64,000 bases of DNA from Methylobacterium nodulans ORS 2060. GTDB lineage: Bacteria > Pseudomonadota > Alphaproteobacteria > Rhizobiales > Beijerinckiaceae. The stretch covers positions 4,641,001 to 4,705,000 of the forward strand of contig NC_011894.1 of NCBI RefSeq assembly GCF_000022085.1, read 5' to 3'. Positions 20,324 to 28,332 of this stretch are shown piece after piece. The translations under genes were made by a program, and so were the position numbers. Within the stretch, counting starts at the first letter, position 1. Each line of letters opens with the position of its first letter. Below the pieces are notes generated by a model that did no database searches, was not told the origin of the DNA, and saw nothing but the letters and a program-made list of their open reading frames with translations.

Positions 20324-21394
20324 TCACCGTTCCGCCCGCTCGGCCTTCAAGGCGAAGAGAGCCATGGCGATATCGGCTTCCACGCGCCGCGCGAGCGGTT
20401 GGCGGTAATGGGTGGCATCGAAGAACGCCGCCGGATCGGCGAGCTCCGGCCGGCCGCCGGACCAGTCGATGACGCGATGGCGGGAATGGCCGGCGACGGC
20501 GTCCGCCAGTGCGGCGCGGCAGGCGGCCTCGGCTGCCGCCCGATGCGTGCCGGGCGCAGCCTGCGCACCGGCATAGACCGGGGGGAAGACCAGCACGAGC
20601 GCCGTCTGCGGCGGCAGGCTGCCTGCGAATTCGCGCAGGCGATCGGCCGCCGGGAAGGCGGGTCCGGCGCGGCCGGGATCCGGCTCGGCAGGCGGCCGCC
20701 GCTCGCGAGCCGCCACACGGACCGGATCGTCCGGATCGCCGAGCCGCAGGTATTCCGGCTCGTAATCCCAGTAGCCGTCGGGGCGGGCCCGCCGCTTCTC
20801 GGGCCGGACGGCCCAGCGGATCCGGGTGGCGACTTCCGCCGCGGCCGTCGAGCGGAGGAGTCCGCGCAGGTAGCCCGGCCAGTCGGGCGCGAGAAGCCAG
20901 AACGGGAATGGCTTCGACGGCGGCAGCGCCGGGTCGTCGCCGCACCAGAAGGCATCCGCGGCGAGGACCAGCGCCTGGGGCCGCGGATGGTGGCGCAGGA
21001 AATACGCCGCCAGGGTCAGCTGCTCGCCCGGGCCGGTCGCCGGCACCGCGAGCTGGACGAAGGGGATGCCGGTCTCAGTGCGCAGGCGCTCGGGCGTCAC
21101 GAGCTGGATGTGGGAGTTGCCGATGATGGCGCCCGTGAAGGCGGGATCGCGCCCCCGGCTCGCGGAAGCGGTGCGGGGGCCCTGCGGGCGGACGCCGTCG
21201 CGGTCCAGGAGCCGCGGCCGGCCGGTGTCGTAGGGGTCGATCGCGAGGGCCAGGGCCAGGTAGCCGGCGAGAAGCGCGACGATGCTGCCGAGAACCAGCC
21301 CGGAGAATCGCCGCCACGCCGCCGCGGAGCCGCGGCCATCGGCGGGCGGAGCCTCGGGGGCCCGGGGCGCGGTGATGGGATCGGCCGGTTTCAC
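20324..21394 (-). CDS. AlgJ/AlgX-like SGNH-fold protein (putative O-acetylation partner)
   Basis: 356 residues with one N-terminal membrane anchor (about 31-53) and the rest periplasmic. The Ser block is GAIIGNSHIQL with S94; the C-terminal Asp-His block is FFDATHYRQPLA with D326 and H329, giving a full SGNH triad arrangement. The layout matches AlgJ/AlgX/PatB-type proteins that hand an acetyl group from an MBOAT membrane protein to a polysaccharide. The MBOAT gene lies 120 bases upstream on the same strand. No polysaccharide synthase is next to them, so the acceptor is unknown. Confidence 0.82.
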   Translation of the reverse strand: MKPADPITAPRAPEAPPADGRGSAAAWRRFSGLVLGSIVALLAGYLALALAIDPYDTGRPRLLDRDGVRPQGPRTASASRGRDPAFTGAIIGNSHIQLVTPERLRTETGIPFVQLAVPATGPGEQLTLAAYFLRHHPRPQALVLAADAFWCGDDPALPPSKPFPFWLLAPDWPGYLRGLLRSTAAAEVATRIRWAVRPEKRRARPDGYWDYEPEYLRLGDPDDPVRVAARERRPPAEPDPGRAGPAFPAADRLREFAGSLPPQTALVLVFPPVYAGAQAAPGTHRAAAEAACRAALADAVAGHSRHRVIDWSGGRPELADPAAFFDATHYRQPLARRVEADIAMALFALKAERAER

Positions 21395-21514
21395 GCGGAA
21401 CGCTCGCTCCTCGCGGCGGGGCTCATCGGCGCCATGCGGGCCGGGTTGTCCGGGCTGCCTTGGAGCGCGCGCAACCGTTCCTCCCTCTCACGGCGGCCGA
21501 GCGGCCGCTGGCAT

Positions 21515-22888
21515 TCAGAACTGGAAGTAGATGAACTCGTAGTTCGCATCGTCGCCGATGCGCAGGAGGGCCGCGACGAACAGGAGCCCGAAGGCCACTG
21601 CGAGGGCGGGCCTGGGCTGCAGTCGGTGCACCGCCGCCCAGGCGGTGGGACCGGCGAGCGCCACCAGCACGGCCGGCACGAAGGCGCGCCATTTGAAGCC
21701 GTGGCCCACGGGGGCGAGGCCGAACAGCCCCTTGAACAGGGTCAGCGCCGCCTCGAAGCTCGTCGCCCGGAACAGCACCCAGGTCAGCATCACGAAGCCG
21801 AAGGTCAGCGCCCAGCCGAGCGGCGCCGGCATCGCGAGGCCCGCCCGCCGCCACAACACCCCGGCGCCGAGCCCGAGCCCATGGGCCAGACCCCAGGCCA
21901 CGAAGGCGAGCCCCGCCCCGTGCCACAGGCCCCCGAGCGTCATCGTAGCGAGGAGCGCCCCGAGCTGCACCGCGAGGCCCCGCCGGTTGCCGCCGAGCGG
22001 CACGTAGAGGTAGTCGCGCAGGAAGCGCGACAGGGTCATGTGCCAGCGCCGCCAGAAGTCCCGCAGCGAGGTCGCCCGGTAGGGCGCGTCGAAGTTCTGC
22101 GGCAGCACGATCCCGAACAGGAGCGCGAGGCCCAGCGCCATGTCGGTATAGCCGGAGAAGTCGAAATAGATCTGGAACGTGAAGGCGAGCGTCGCCTGCC
22201 AGGCTTCGACCACGGTGACGGACCGGCCGAGGCTCGCCGCCTCGAAGACCGGATTGGCGTAGGCGGCGAGCGGGTCGCCGAGGAAGACCTTCTTGGCCAG
22301 GCCGACGCCGAGCAGCATCAGGCCGCGGCCGAAGCGCTCGGCTGCGTCCGGGCGGTCGTAGGGTCGCTCGTCGAACTGGTCGAGGATCTCGCTCCAGCGC
22401 ACCAGCGGGCCGGCGAGGACCTGCGGGAAGAAGGCGATGTAGAGGGCGTAGCGCGTGAGGTCCATGGACGGGGCGCGGCCTCGCGCCAGGTCCGTCAGGT
22501 ACATCACGTGGTGGAAGGTGAAGAAGGAGATGCCGAGCGGCAGGGCGAGAGAGGGCCTGGACAGGTCGAGGCCCGGGACGAGATTGGCGAGGTCGACGAG
22601 GAAGCCCGCATACTTGAAGACGGCGAGGAGCGCGAGGTTGGCCGCGATGGCGAGCGGGATGAGGAGGGCGGCGCGGAGGCGGACGAACCAGCGCGCGACG
22701 AGCCAGTTCAGCGCGATCGAGGCCGCCAGCAGGGGCAGGAAGCGCCAATCCCACCAGCCGTAGAAGGCCAGCGACAGGAGGACGAGGAGCGGCAGCCGCC
22801 AGCCCGGCCGGGAGCCCTCCACGAAGGCGTGGAGCGCGAGGGCGAGCGGCAGGAAGCCGAGGAGAAACGGGAAGGAGTTGAAGAGCAT
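21515..22888 (-). CDS. MBOAT-family O-acyltransferase (AlgI/PatA-like)
   Basis: 457 residues, about ten membrane helices. Diagnostic segments are FYGWWDWRFLPLL, LPLGISFFTFHHVMYLTDLARG, FQIYFDFSGYTDMALGLA, LRDFWRRWHMTLSRFLRDYLYVPLGG and the catalytic histidine H323 in LGGLWHG. AlgI-type enzymes pass acetyl from cytoplasmic acetyl-CoA across the inner membrane to a periplasmic SGNH partner, here the next gene. First gene of the pair. Beyond its start lies the dispersed repeat that received the ISL3 element. Confidence 0.92.
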   Translation of the reverse strand: MLFNSFPFLLGFLPLALALHAFVEGSRPGWRLPLLVLLSLAFYGWWDWRFLPLLAASIALNWLVARWFVRLRAALLIPLAIAANLALLAVFKYAGFLVDLANLVPGLDLSRPSLALPLGISFFTFHHVMYLTDLARGRAPSMDLTRYALYIAFFPQVLAGPLVRWSEILDQFDERPYDRPDAAERFGRGLMLLGVGLAKKVFLGDPLAAYANPVFEAASLGRSVTVVEAWQATLAFTFQIYFDFSGYTDMALGLALLFGIVLPQNFDAPYRATSLRDFWRRWHMTLSRFLRDYLYVPLGGNRRGLAVQLGALLATMTLGGLWHGAGLAFVAWGLAHGLGLGAGVLWRRAGLAMPAPLGWALTFGFVMLTWVLFRATSFEAALTLFKGLFGLAPVGHGFKWRAFVPAVLVALAGPTAWAAVHRLQPRPALAVAFGLLFVAALLRIGDDANYEFIYFQF

Positions 22889-22984
22889 CGACGCCGGATG
22901 TGCGGGAGATCCTCCGGCGGGATCGGCCGGCCGCCCGAGCTTGCGCCGTTGTGGGAGATCGAATCAGGCGCGTCAACGATGCTA

Positions 22985-23073
22985 GAGCCTGTCAGGCCCT
23001 TTTAGAAGCGCCTGACAGGCTCCAAGCCATTGATCGAACGGATTCCGGACGGAGAAAAGGTGTCCACTTCTCC
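22985..23073. repeat. Dispersed palindromic repeat, copy A, left part (split by ISL3)
   Basis: Begins with a 12-bp perfect hairpin, GAGCCTGTCAGG (22985-22996) with CCTGACAGGCTC (23011-23022), and continues with CCAAGCCATTGAT and GGACGGAGAAAAGGTGTCC. In reverse complement it aligns along its length with 59606-59723. The rest of the copy lies on the far side of the insertion sequence, at 24810-24824. Confidence 0.75.
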
Positions 23074-24801
23074 GGTTCTTCCGCACTTTGCGTGGAACGG
23101 TCGCGGTGACGCGGGAAGCGCAGGCTGATTCACGAGGCGGATGATCCTGTCCTCATCCCTGCCGGGCTGCACGATCGAGCGGGTCTTTCGCCACACCGAT
23201 CACCTTGTCGTCATCGCCCATGGCCGCCGTTGTCATGGTCGATGTCCGACCTGTGGCACGCCCAGTTCCGCCGTTCACAGCCGCTATGATCGCCGTCCGG
23301 CCGATCTGCCGAGCATGGGCCAGCCTGTGACGCTGCGCCTGCGTATCCGACGCTTCTACTGCCATCATCCCGCTTGCCGCCGCCGCACGTTCGCCGAGCC
23401 TCTTCCGCGGCTGATACCGCCGCGAGCGCGCCGGACCCGCCGCCTCGCTCAGGCCCAGACCCGGATCGGGCTTGCAGTCGGCGGCGAGGCCGGCGCGCGC
23501 CTGACCGGCCACCTGGGGATGCAAACCAGCCCCGACACGATCCTGCGCCTCGTGCACCGCCTCCCGTTGCCGAGAGCGAACGCGCCGCGCGCCGTGGGCA
23601 TCGACGACTGGGCCATCCGCAAAGGTCGGAGCTACGGCACGCTTCTCGTCGACCTCGAACGGCGATGCCCGATCGACCTGCTGCCCGACCGCTCAGGGGC
23701 GACCGTTGCCGCATGGCTGCGTCGCCATCCCAGCATCCAGATCGTCGCCCGCGACCGCTCGACCGAGTACGCCCGAGCGGCCACCGCGGGCGCGCCGGCC
23801 GCCCTCCAGGTCGCCGACCGATGGCACCTGCTCCTCAACCTGCGCCAGGTTCTCGAACGCTGGCTTGGCCGCGTCCATGGCCGGCTGCGACAGCTCCCTC
23901 CTCTTGCGAGTGGTGACGGACGACAGCCAGGGGAGCGCCCGCGCGCCTATCGCCGCAGCGCAGCCGAGATTGCCGTCAGCCTCGACAGCCGCGCCCGCCG
24001 GCTGGCGGCCTATGAGGACGTGCGCCGACGCCATCTCGCTGGCGAGACCCTCCTGGCGATCGGCCGCGCCACGGGTCTGGCGCGAGCGACCGTGCGCAAG
24101 TACGCCCAGGCCGAGAGCTTCCCGGAGCGCGCGATCCGCAGACCCAATCCCTCTCGCCTCGATCCCTACCTCGCCCATCTGGAGCAGCGCATGGCCGAGG
24201 GCTGCGAGAACGCTATGGCGCTCTGGCGCGAGATCCGCCGCCAGGGCTTCGCGGGAACCCATCGGCAGGTGCACCGCTTCGTCGCCGAGCGGCGCACGGC
24301 TCGCAAATGGCTGTCGCAGCCCGCCTCGACGAGCACTGAGGCGATCAGACCCTCACCCATCGCCTCACCCAAGCAACTGGCCTGGATCCTGGTGCAGCCC
24401 CTCGCGACACTGCAGCCCCGCGCCGCGGCTGACCTCGCCCGCATCCGGCAGGATCCTGAAGCCGCACGGATCGCCGATCTGGCGCGGCGGTTCACGATGC
24501 TCGTGCGTGCCTGTGGCCTGGGCGGCGACCGGCCGGCGGACCCTGCCAGCGAGCTCGACAGATGGCTGCTCGAAACCCGGAACTGCGGTGTCGCTGCGCT
24601 GGAGACCTTCGCGGCCGGTTTGGCGCAGGATGGGGCGGCCGTTCGGGCGGCGCTGACGACGTCCTGGAGCAATGCTCAGGCGGAAGGGCAGATCAGTCGG
24701 CTGAAGATGCTCAAGCGCACCATGTACGGTCGCGCCAGCTTCGCACTCCTCCGTAGCCGCATCCTCATCGCTGCCTGATCCACGCAAAGTGCGGAAGAAC
24801 C
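23074..24801 (+). mobile_element. Intact ISL3-family insertion sequence, 1728 bp
   Basis: Perfect 23-bp terminal inverted repeats at 23074-23096 (starting GGTTCTTCCGCACTTTGC) and 24779-24801, flanked by the identical 8-bp target duplication ACTTCTCC at 23066-23073 and 24802-24809, the size ISL3 elements make. It carries one full-length transposase. Perfect ends and duplication suggest recent, possibly active transposition. It sits inside a dispersed intergenic palindrome and interrupts no gene. Confidence 0.95.
23141..24778 (+). CDS. ISL3-family transposase
   Basis: 545 residues, ending exactly at the right inverted repeat. The N-terminal zinc-finger block CHGRCPTCG (about 31-39) plus CHHPACRRRTF, then AVGIDDWAIRKGRSYGTLLVDLE with the first catalytic Asp, and VADRWHLLLNLRQVLE with the second Asp, are the ISL3 DDE landmarks. 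The helix-turn-helix LLAIGRATGLARATVRKYA near residue 305 and a C-terminal WSNAQAEGQISRLKMLKRTMYGRASF with the final Glu complete the family pattern. No frameshift. Confidence 0.95.
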   Translation: MILSSSLPGCTIERVFRHTDHLVVIAHGRRCHGRCPTCGTPSSAVHSRYDRRPADLPSMGQPVTLRLRIRRFYCHHPACRRRTFAEPLPRLIPPRARRTRRLAQAQTRIGLAVGGEAGARLTGHLGMQTSPDTILRLVHRLPLPRANAPRAVGIDDWAIRKGRSYGTLLVDLERRCPIDLLPDRSGATVAAWLRRHPSIQIVARDRSTEYARAATAGAPAALQVADRWHLLLNLRQVLERWLGRVHGRLRQLPPLASGDGRQPGERPRAYRRSAAEIAVSLDSRARRLAAYEDVRRRHLAGETLLAIGRATGLARATVRKYAQAESFPERAIRRPNPSRLDPYLAHLEQRMAEGCENAMALWREIRRQGFAGTHRQVHRFVAERRTARKWLSQPASTSTEAIRPSPIASPKQLAWILVQPLATLQPRAAADLARIRQDPEAARIADLARRFTMLVRACGLGGDRPADPASELDRWLLETRNCGVAALETFAAGLAQDGAAVRAALTTSWSNAQAEGQISRLKMLKRTMYGRASFALLRSRILIAA

Positions 24802-24824
24802 ACTTCTCCTGAACAGACTCGAGC
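24802..24824. repeat. Dispersed palindromic repeat, copy A, right part plus target duplicate
   Basis: ACTTCTCC (target duplicate) followed by TGAACAGACTCGAGC. Joined to 22985-23073 with the insertion removed, it restores a repeat matching the copy at 59606-59723 in reverse orientation. Confidence 0.7.
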
Positions 24825-24856
24825 AGTCGACGCGCCTCTTCTGTGACCTTCCGGCG

Positions 24857-26200
24857 TCAGGCGGCCTCGCCCCGGAGGCGCCGCAGGGCCCGCTCGCGCC
24901 CGATCAGCGGGAGCAGCCCGGAGAGATCCGGGCCGTGATCGAGGCCGGTCAGCGCGAGCCGCAGCGGCAGGAACAGCGCCTTGCCCTTGAGGCCGATTCT
25001 CGCCTTGACCGCATCGCCCCAGGCCTTCCAGGTGCCGCCGTCCCAGGGCTCCGGCGGGAGCAGCGCGGCCGCCTGCGCGGCGAAGGCCGCATCCGCGACG
25101 ACCGGCATCACCGGCCCTTCCACCACCCGCCACCACGCGGCTGCGTCGGAGAGTTTCGTCAGGTTCGCGCGCACCGCGGTCCAGAACGCCTCGGCCCGGG
25201 CGGGCGGGATGCCGAGCGCGGCGAGGCGGGGCAGTGCCTCCGCGGCATCCATCCCGTGGATGATGCGGGCGTTGAGCTGGTCGAGATCGTGCGGATCGAA
25301 CTTGGCGGGCGCCCGCGACACATGGGCGAGGTCGAGGAGGCGCGCCAGCTCGTCGAGGTCGGCGACGGCCCGCACCGCCTCCGCCGAGCCGGTCAGCACC
25401 GCGAGCGAGGCCACGGCGCCGGGCTCGTAGCCGTCCGCGCGCAGGCCGCGCAGCGAGAGGTGGCCGAGCCGCTTCGACAGGCCCTCGCCGCTCGCCGTGG
25501 TGAGCAGGTTGTGGTGCGCGAAGACCGGCACGGGGGCGCCGAGCGCGGCGAAGATCTGGATCTGCACCGCCGTGTTGGTGACGTGGTCCTCGCCCCGGAT
25601 GACGTGGGTAATGCCCATCTCGGCATCGTCCACGACGGAGGGCAGGGTGTAGAGATAGCTGCCGTCCTCCCGCACCAGCACCGGGTCGGAGAGCGATTCG
25701 GCCTCGACGTGGCAGGGGCCACGCACGAGGTCGGTCCAGGTCACCGGCCCCGGATCGAGACGGAAGCGCCAATGCGGCCGGCGGCCCTCGGCCTCCAGCG
25801 CCGTGCGCTCCGCCTGCGTCAGCCGCAGCGCCGCGCGGTCGTAGACCGGCGGCTGGCCGCGCCCGAGCTGGCGGCGGCGGCGGCGCTCCAGCTCGTCGGG
25901 CGTCTCATACGCCGGGTAGAGCCGGCCCGACGCCCGCAGCCGCTCCGCCGCCGCGTCGTAGAGCGCGATGCGGTCGGACTGGCGCACCGAGCGATCGGGC
26001 GCGATGCCGAGCCAGCGCAGGTCCTCCGCGATCGCCGCCGCGAATTCGGGCGTCGAGCGCGCCGTGTCGGTGTCGTCGAGGCGAAGCACGAAGGTGCCTC
26101 CCTCGCGCCGCGCGAACAGCGCGTTGAACAGGGCGGTGCGGGCATTGCCGATGTGGAGGTAGCCCGTGGGGGAGGGGGCGAAGCGGACGACGGGAGCCAT
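24857..26200 (-). CDS. gltX: Glutamyl-tRNA synthetase
   Basis: 447 residues. Class I signature HIGN at 16-19 in [20 protein letters not shown]; the KMSKS equivalent is [11 protein letters not shown] with K243. The catalytic half (1-310) has the usual [17 protein letters not shown] segment; the C-terminal anticodon-binding half is short. It charges tRNA-Glu, and in many alphaproteobacteria that lack GlnRS also tRNA-Gln. Alphaproteobacteria often have two GltX paralogues; the compact 447-residue size and LSKR motif may mark the secondary type, but I cannot tell from one sequence. Confidence 0.95.
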   Translation of the reverse strand: MAPVVRFAPSPTGYLHIGNARTALFNALFARREGGTFVLRLDDTDTARSTPEFAAAIAEDLRWLGIAPDRSVRQSDRIALYDAAAERLRASGRLYPAYETPDELERRRRRQLGRGQPPVYDRAALRLTQAERTALEAEGRRPHWRFRLDPGPVTWTDLVRGPCHVEAESLSDPVLVREDGSYLYTLPSVVDDAEMGITHVIRGEDHVTNTAVQIQIFAALGAPVPVFAHHNLLTTASGEGLSKRLGHLSLRGLRADGYEPGAVASLAVLTGSAEAVRAVADLDELARLLDLAHVSRAPAKFDPHDLDQLNARIIHGMDAAEALPRLAALGIPPARAEAFWTAVRANLTKLSDAAAWWRVVEGPVMPVVADAAFAAQAAALLPPEPWDGGTWKAWGDAVKARIGLKGKALFLPLRLALTGLDHGPDLSGLLPLIGRERALRRLRGEAA

Positions 26201-26253
26201 GATGGGCTTCTACGCATCCTCGCGCGCGCTGTCACAGGTCTCGATCGGCGTCG

Positions 26254-26396
26254 TCATACCAACGGCCCGGGCTGCTGACGTAAGCCAAGTGCTGACGCAG
26301 CGGGCCGTTGACCATCTCGAATTTTCGACACCAAGCCTGTGGCTTGGCGAAAATTCGAGAACGGAACCAACGGTCCTTTTCAAGGCCCGTTGGTAT
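26254..26396. repeat. Nested long palindromic intergenic element
   Basis: 143 bases filling the gap between gltX and the GH13 gene. Outer arms ATACCAACGG (26254-26263) and CCGTTGGTAT (26387-26396). Central hairpin: TCTCGAATTTTCG (26315-26327) with CGAAAATTCGAGA (26348-26360), and inside it CCAAGCC (26331-26337) with GGCTTGG (26341-26347). The core CCAACGG or its complement appears four times. Its last base is the first base of the GH13 stop codon. Confidence 0.9.
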
Positions 26397-28060
26397 CACA
26401 CCTCGCTGCGCTTGAGCAGGTAGTCGAGCCCTCCGACCCGGTACCAGCGGTAGCCATAGCCTTCGAGGAGAACCGTGTGGCGGCCCTTCCCGTCCGCGCG
26501 GCTGCGCTCACCGGTGAGGAGGTCGATCAAAAGCCCGCCCTCGCCGTCGAGCCCGGTGGCGAACCGGATCTCCACCGGCTCGGATTGGAGATTGTGCAGG
26601 CACAGCACCGCGTTGTTGCGCCAGTCGTAGCGCAGCCCGAGCACGCTCTCCGCGCCGGTCTTCAGCACCGCGAAGTCGCCCCAGCCGATCTCCGGCACCT
26701 CCTTGCGCATGCGGATGATCCGCTCCAGCCAGTTGAGGAGCGAGTTCGGGTCCTGGCGTTGGGCGGCGGCGTTGACGTGCTCGAAGCCGTAGGGGCCGCC
26801 GCTAATGGGGCGCGCCGCCGGCCGGTTGCTCTTGGTGAAGCCGCCCTGCGGCTCGTCGGACCATTGCATCGGCGTGCGGGCGCATTCGCGCTCGGGCCGC
26901 GAGAGGTCGTCGCCCATGCCGATCTCGTCGCCGTAGCGCAGCACCGGCGTGCCGGGCAGGGTGAACACCAGGCTGTAGGCGAGTTCGAGGCGCCTGCGGT
27001 CGCCGCCGAGCATCGGCGGCAGGCGGCGGCGGATGCCCCGGCCGTAGAGCTGCATCTCGGGATCGGGCCCGAAGGCCGCGAACACCGCCGCACGCTCCTC
27101 CGGTTGGAGCCGCCCGAGGTCGAGCTCGTCGTGGTTGCGCAGGAACTGCGCCCATTGCGCCACGGCCGGCCGCGCGCGGGTCCTGTCCAGCGACTCGATC
27201 AGCCGCCCGGTCCTGCCGGTCGCCAGGGCCAGGAAGAGCGCCTGGTTGACCTGGAAGTTGAACATCATGTGCATGCGGTCGCCATCCGCGCCGAAATATT
27301 CGAGGTCCTGCCGCGGCAGCACGTTCGCCTCGGCCAGGATGATCGCGTCGCCCTGGCGCCATTGCAGGAACTCGCGGAACTCGCGCAGCATCCCGAACCG
27401 CTCGATCGGCTCGCCCTCGACCTCCGGCCCCTTCTCGGCGATCACGAAGGGCACCGCGTCCATGCGGAAGCCGGAAACGCCGAGCTGGATCCAGAAGCCC
27501 ATGATCTTGAGGATCTCGGCCTGGACCTTCGGATGCGTGGTGTTGAGATCCGGCTGGAAGTCGTAGAAGCGGTGGAAATACCAAGCCCGCGCGGCGCGGT
27601 CGTAGGTCCAGGTGGTCTTCTGCACGCCCGGAAAGACCATGCCGCTGTCGGCGTGCGGCGGTTTCGTCTTCGACCACACGTACCAGTCCCGGTAGGGCGA
27701 ATCCGGATCGGAGCGGGCGGACTGGAACCAGGGATGCTGGTCGGAGGTGTGGTTGACCACGAGGTCGATCAGCACCTTGAGGCCGCGCTGCTTGGCCGCG
27801 TGCGTGAAGGCCACGAAGTCGCCGAGCGTGCCGTAGCGCGGATCGACGCCGTAATAGTCGCTGATATCGTAGCCGTTGTCGCGCATCGGGGAGGGCTGGA
27901 ACGGCATCAGCCACAGGGCCGTGACGCCAAGGCCGACCAGATAGTCGAGCCGCCGCTCCAGCCCCTCGAAATCCCCGCACCCGTCGCCATTGGCATCCAT
28001 GAGGGTGCCGACCGACAGGCTATAGATCACGGCATTCTTGTACCAGAGATCCTTGATCAT
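26396..28060 (-). CDS. GH13 alpha-amylase family enzyme, trehalose-synthase-like
   Basis: 554 residues from ATG 28058-28060, matching the family start MIKDLWYKNAVIYSL. Catalytic residues sit in standard GH13 regions: nucleophile D201 in GFRMDAVPF, acid E244 in ILAEANVLP and D311 in FLRNHDELDL; an N-terminal calcium loop DANGDGCGD covers 22-30. The FLRNHDEL and WLMPFQPSPMRDNGYDI wording is characteristic of maltose/trehalose isomerising enzymes (TreS) rather than starch amylases. No signal peptide, so it is cytoplasmic and likely involved in trehalose/maltose interconversion or alpha-glucan metabolism. No TreY/TreZ or maltokinase is nearby. It is divergent from urtA. Confidence 0.87.
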   Translation of the reverse strand: MIKDLWYKNAVIYSLSVGTLMDANGDGCGDFEGLERRLDYLVGLGVTALWLMPFQPSPMRDNGYDISDYYGVDPRYGTLGDFVAFTHAAKQRGLKVLIDLVVNHTSDQHPWFQSARSDPDSPYRDWYVWSKTKPPHADSGMVFPGVQKTTWTYDRAARAWYFHRFYDFQPDLNTTHPKVQAEILKIMGFWIQLGVSGFRMDAVPFVIAEKGPEVEGEPIERFGMLREFREFLQWRQGDAIILAEANVLPRQDLEYFGADGDRMHMMFNFQVNQALFLALATGRTGRLIESLDRTRARPAVAQWAQFLRNHDELDLGRLQPEERAAVFAAFGPDPEMQLYGRGIRRRLPPMLGGDRRRLELAYSLVFTLPGTPVLRYGDEIGMGDDLSRPERECARTPMQWSDEPQGGFTKSNRPAARPISGGPYGFEHVNAAAQRQDPNSLLNWLERIIRMRKEVPEIGWGDFAVLKTGAESVLGLRYDWRNNAVLCLHNLQSEPVEIRFATGLDGEGGLLIDLLTGERSRADGKGRHTVLLEGYGYRWYRVGGLDYLLKRSEV

Positions 28061-28187
28061 GTGCCCTGGCTCTCCTCCGCCCGTGCGGGGAGCTAGGGCC
28101 GGCGCCGGATCAGTGGAGCGGCCGAACGGGATCTGCCGAAAAACGAGGCAGAGTGAGCTGATCTTGGGCTGTGTTGCGGTCTGCCGG

Positions 28188-28204
28188 TGCCCAGTTCCGG
28201 TGCA
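28188..28204 (+). promoter_or_regulatory. Candidate NtrC enhancer site upstream of urtA
   Basis: TGCCCAGTTCCGGTGCA fits the TGC-N11-GCA frame with one perfect GGTGCA half. It lies about 85 bases upstream of the sigma-54 -24 element. The left half is weak. Confidence 0.4.
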
Positions 28205-28273
28205 GCGGCCGGAATCGGCGCGGCCCTGCGGGGCAGGCGGCCGCTGCGGCCACGGCTGCCGCTGCATGCGGAA

Positions 28274-28289
28274 TTGGCACATCGCTTGC
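28274..28289 (+). promoter_or_regulatory. Sigma-54 (RpoN) promoter of the urt operon
   Basis: TTGGCACATCGCTTGC matches TTGGCAC-N5-TTGC with correct spacing of the -24 GG and -12 GC. Predicted transcript start is near 28301, about 30 bases before the urtA ATG. This predicts nitrogen control. Confidence 0.85.
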
Positions 28290-28332
28290 CGGAGCGTGCG
28301 CGACCGGACAACAGGTCAGGGGAACGGAACAC

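Noticed and set aside
20399..23005. 868-codon plus-strand open frame opposite the MBOAT and SGNH genes
   Set aside because: Glu/Arg/Gly-rich shadow; the minus-strand genes have clear catalytic motifs and membrane patterns.
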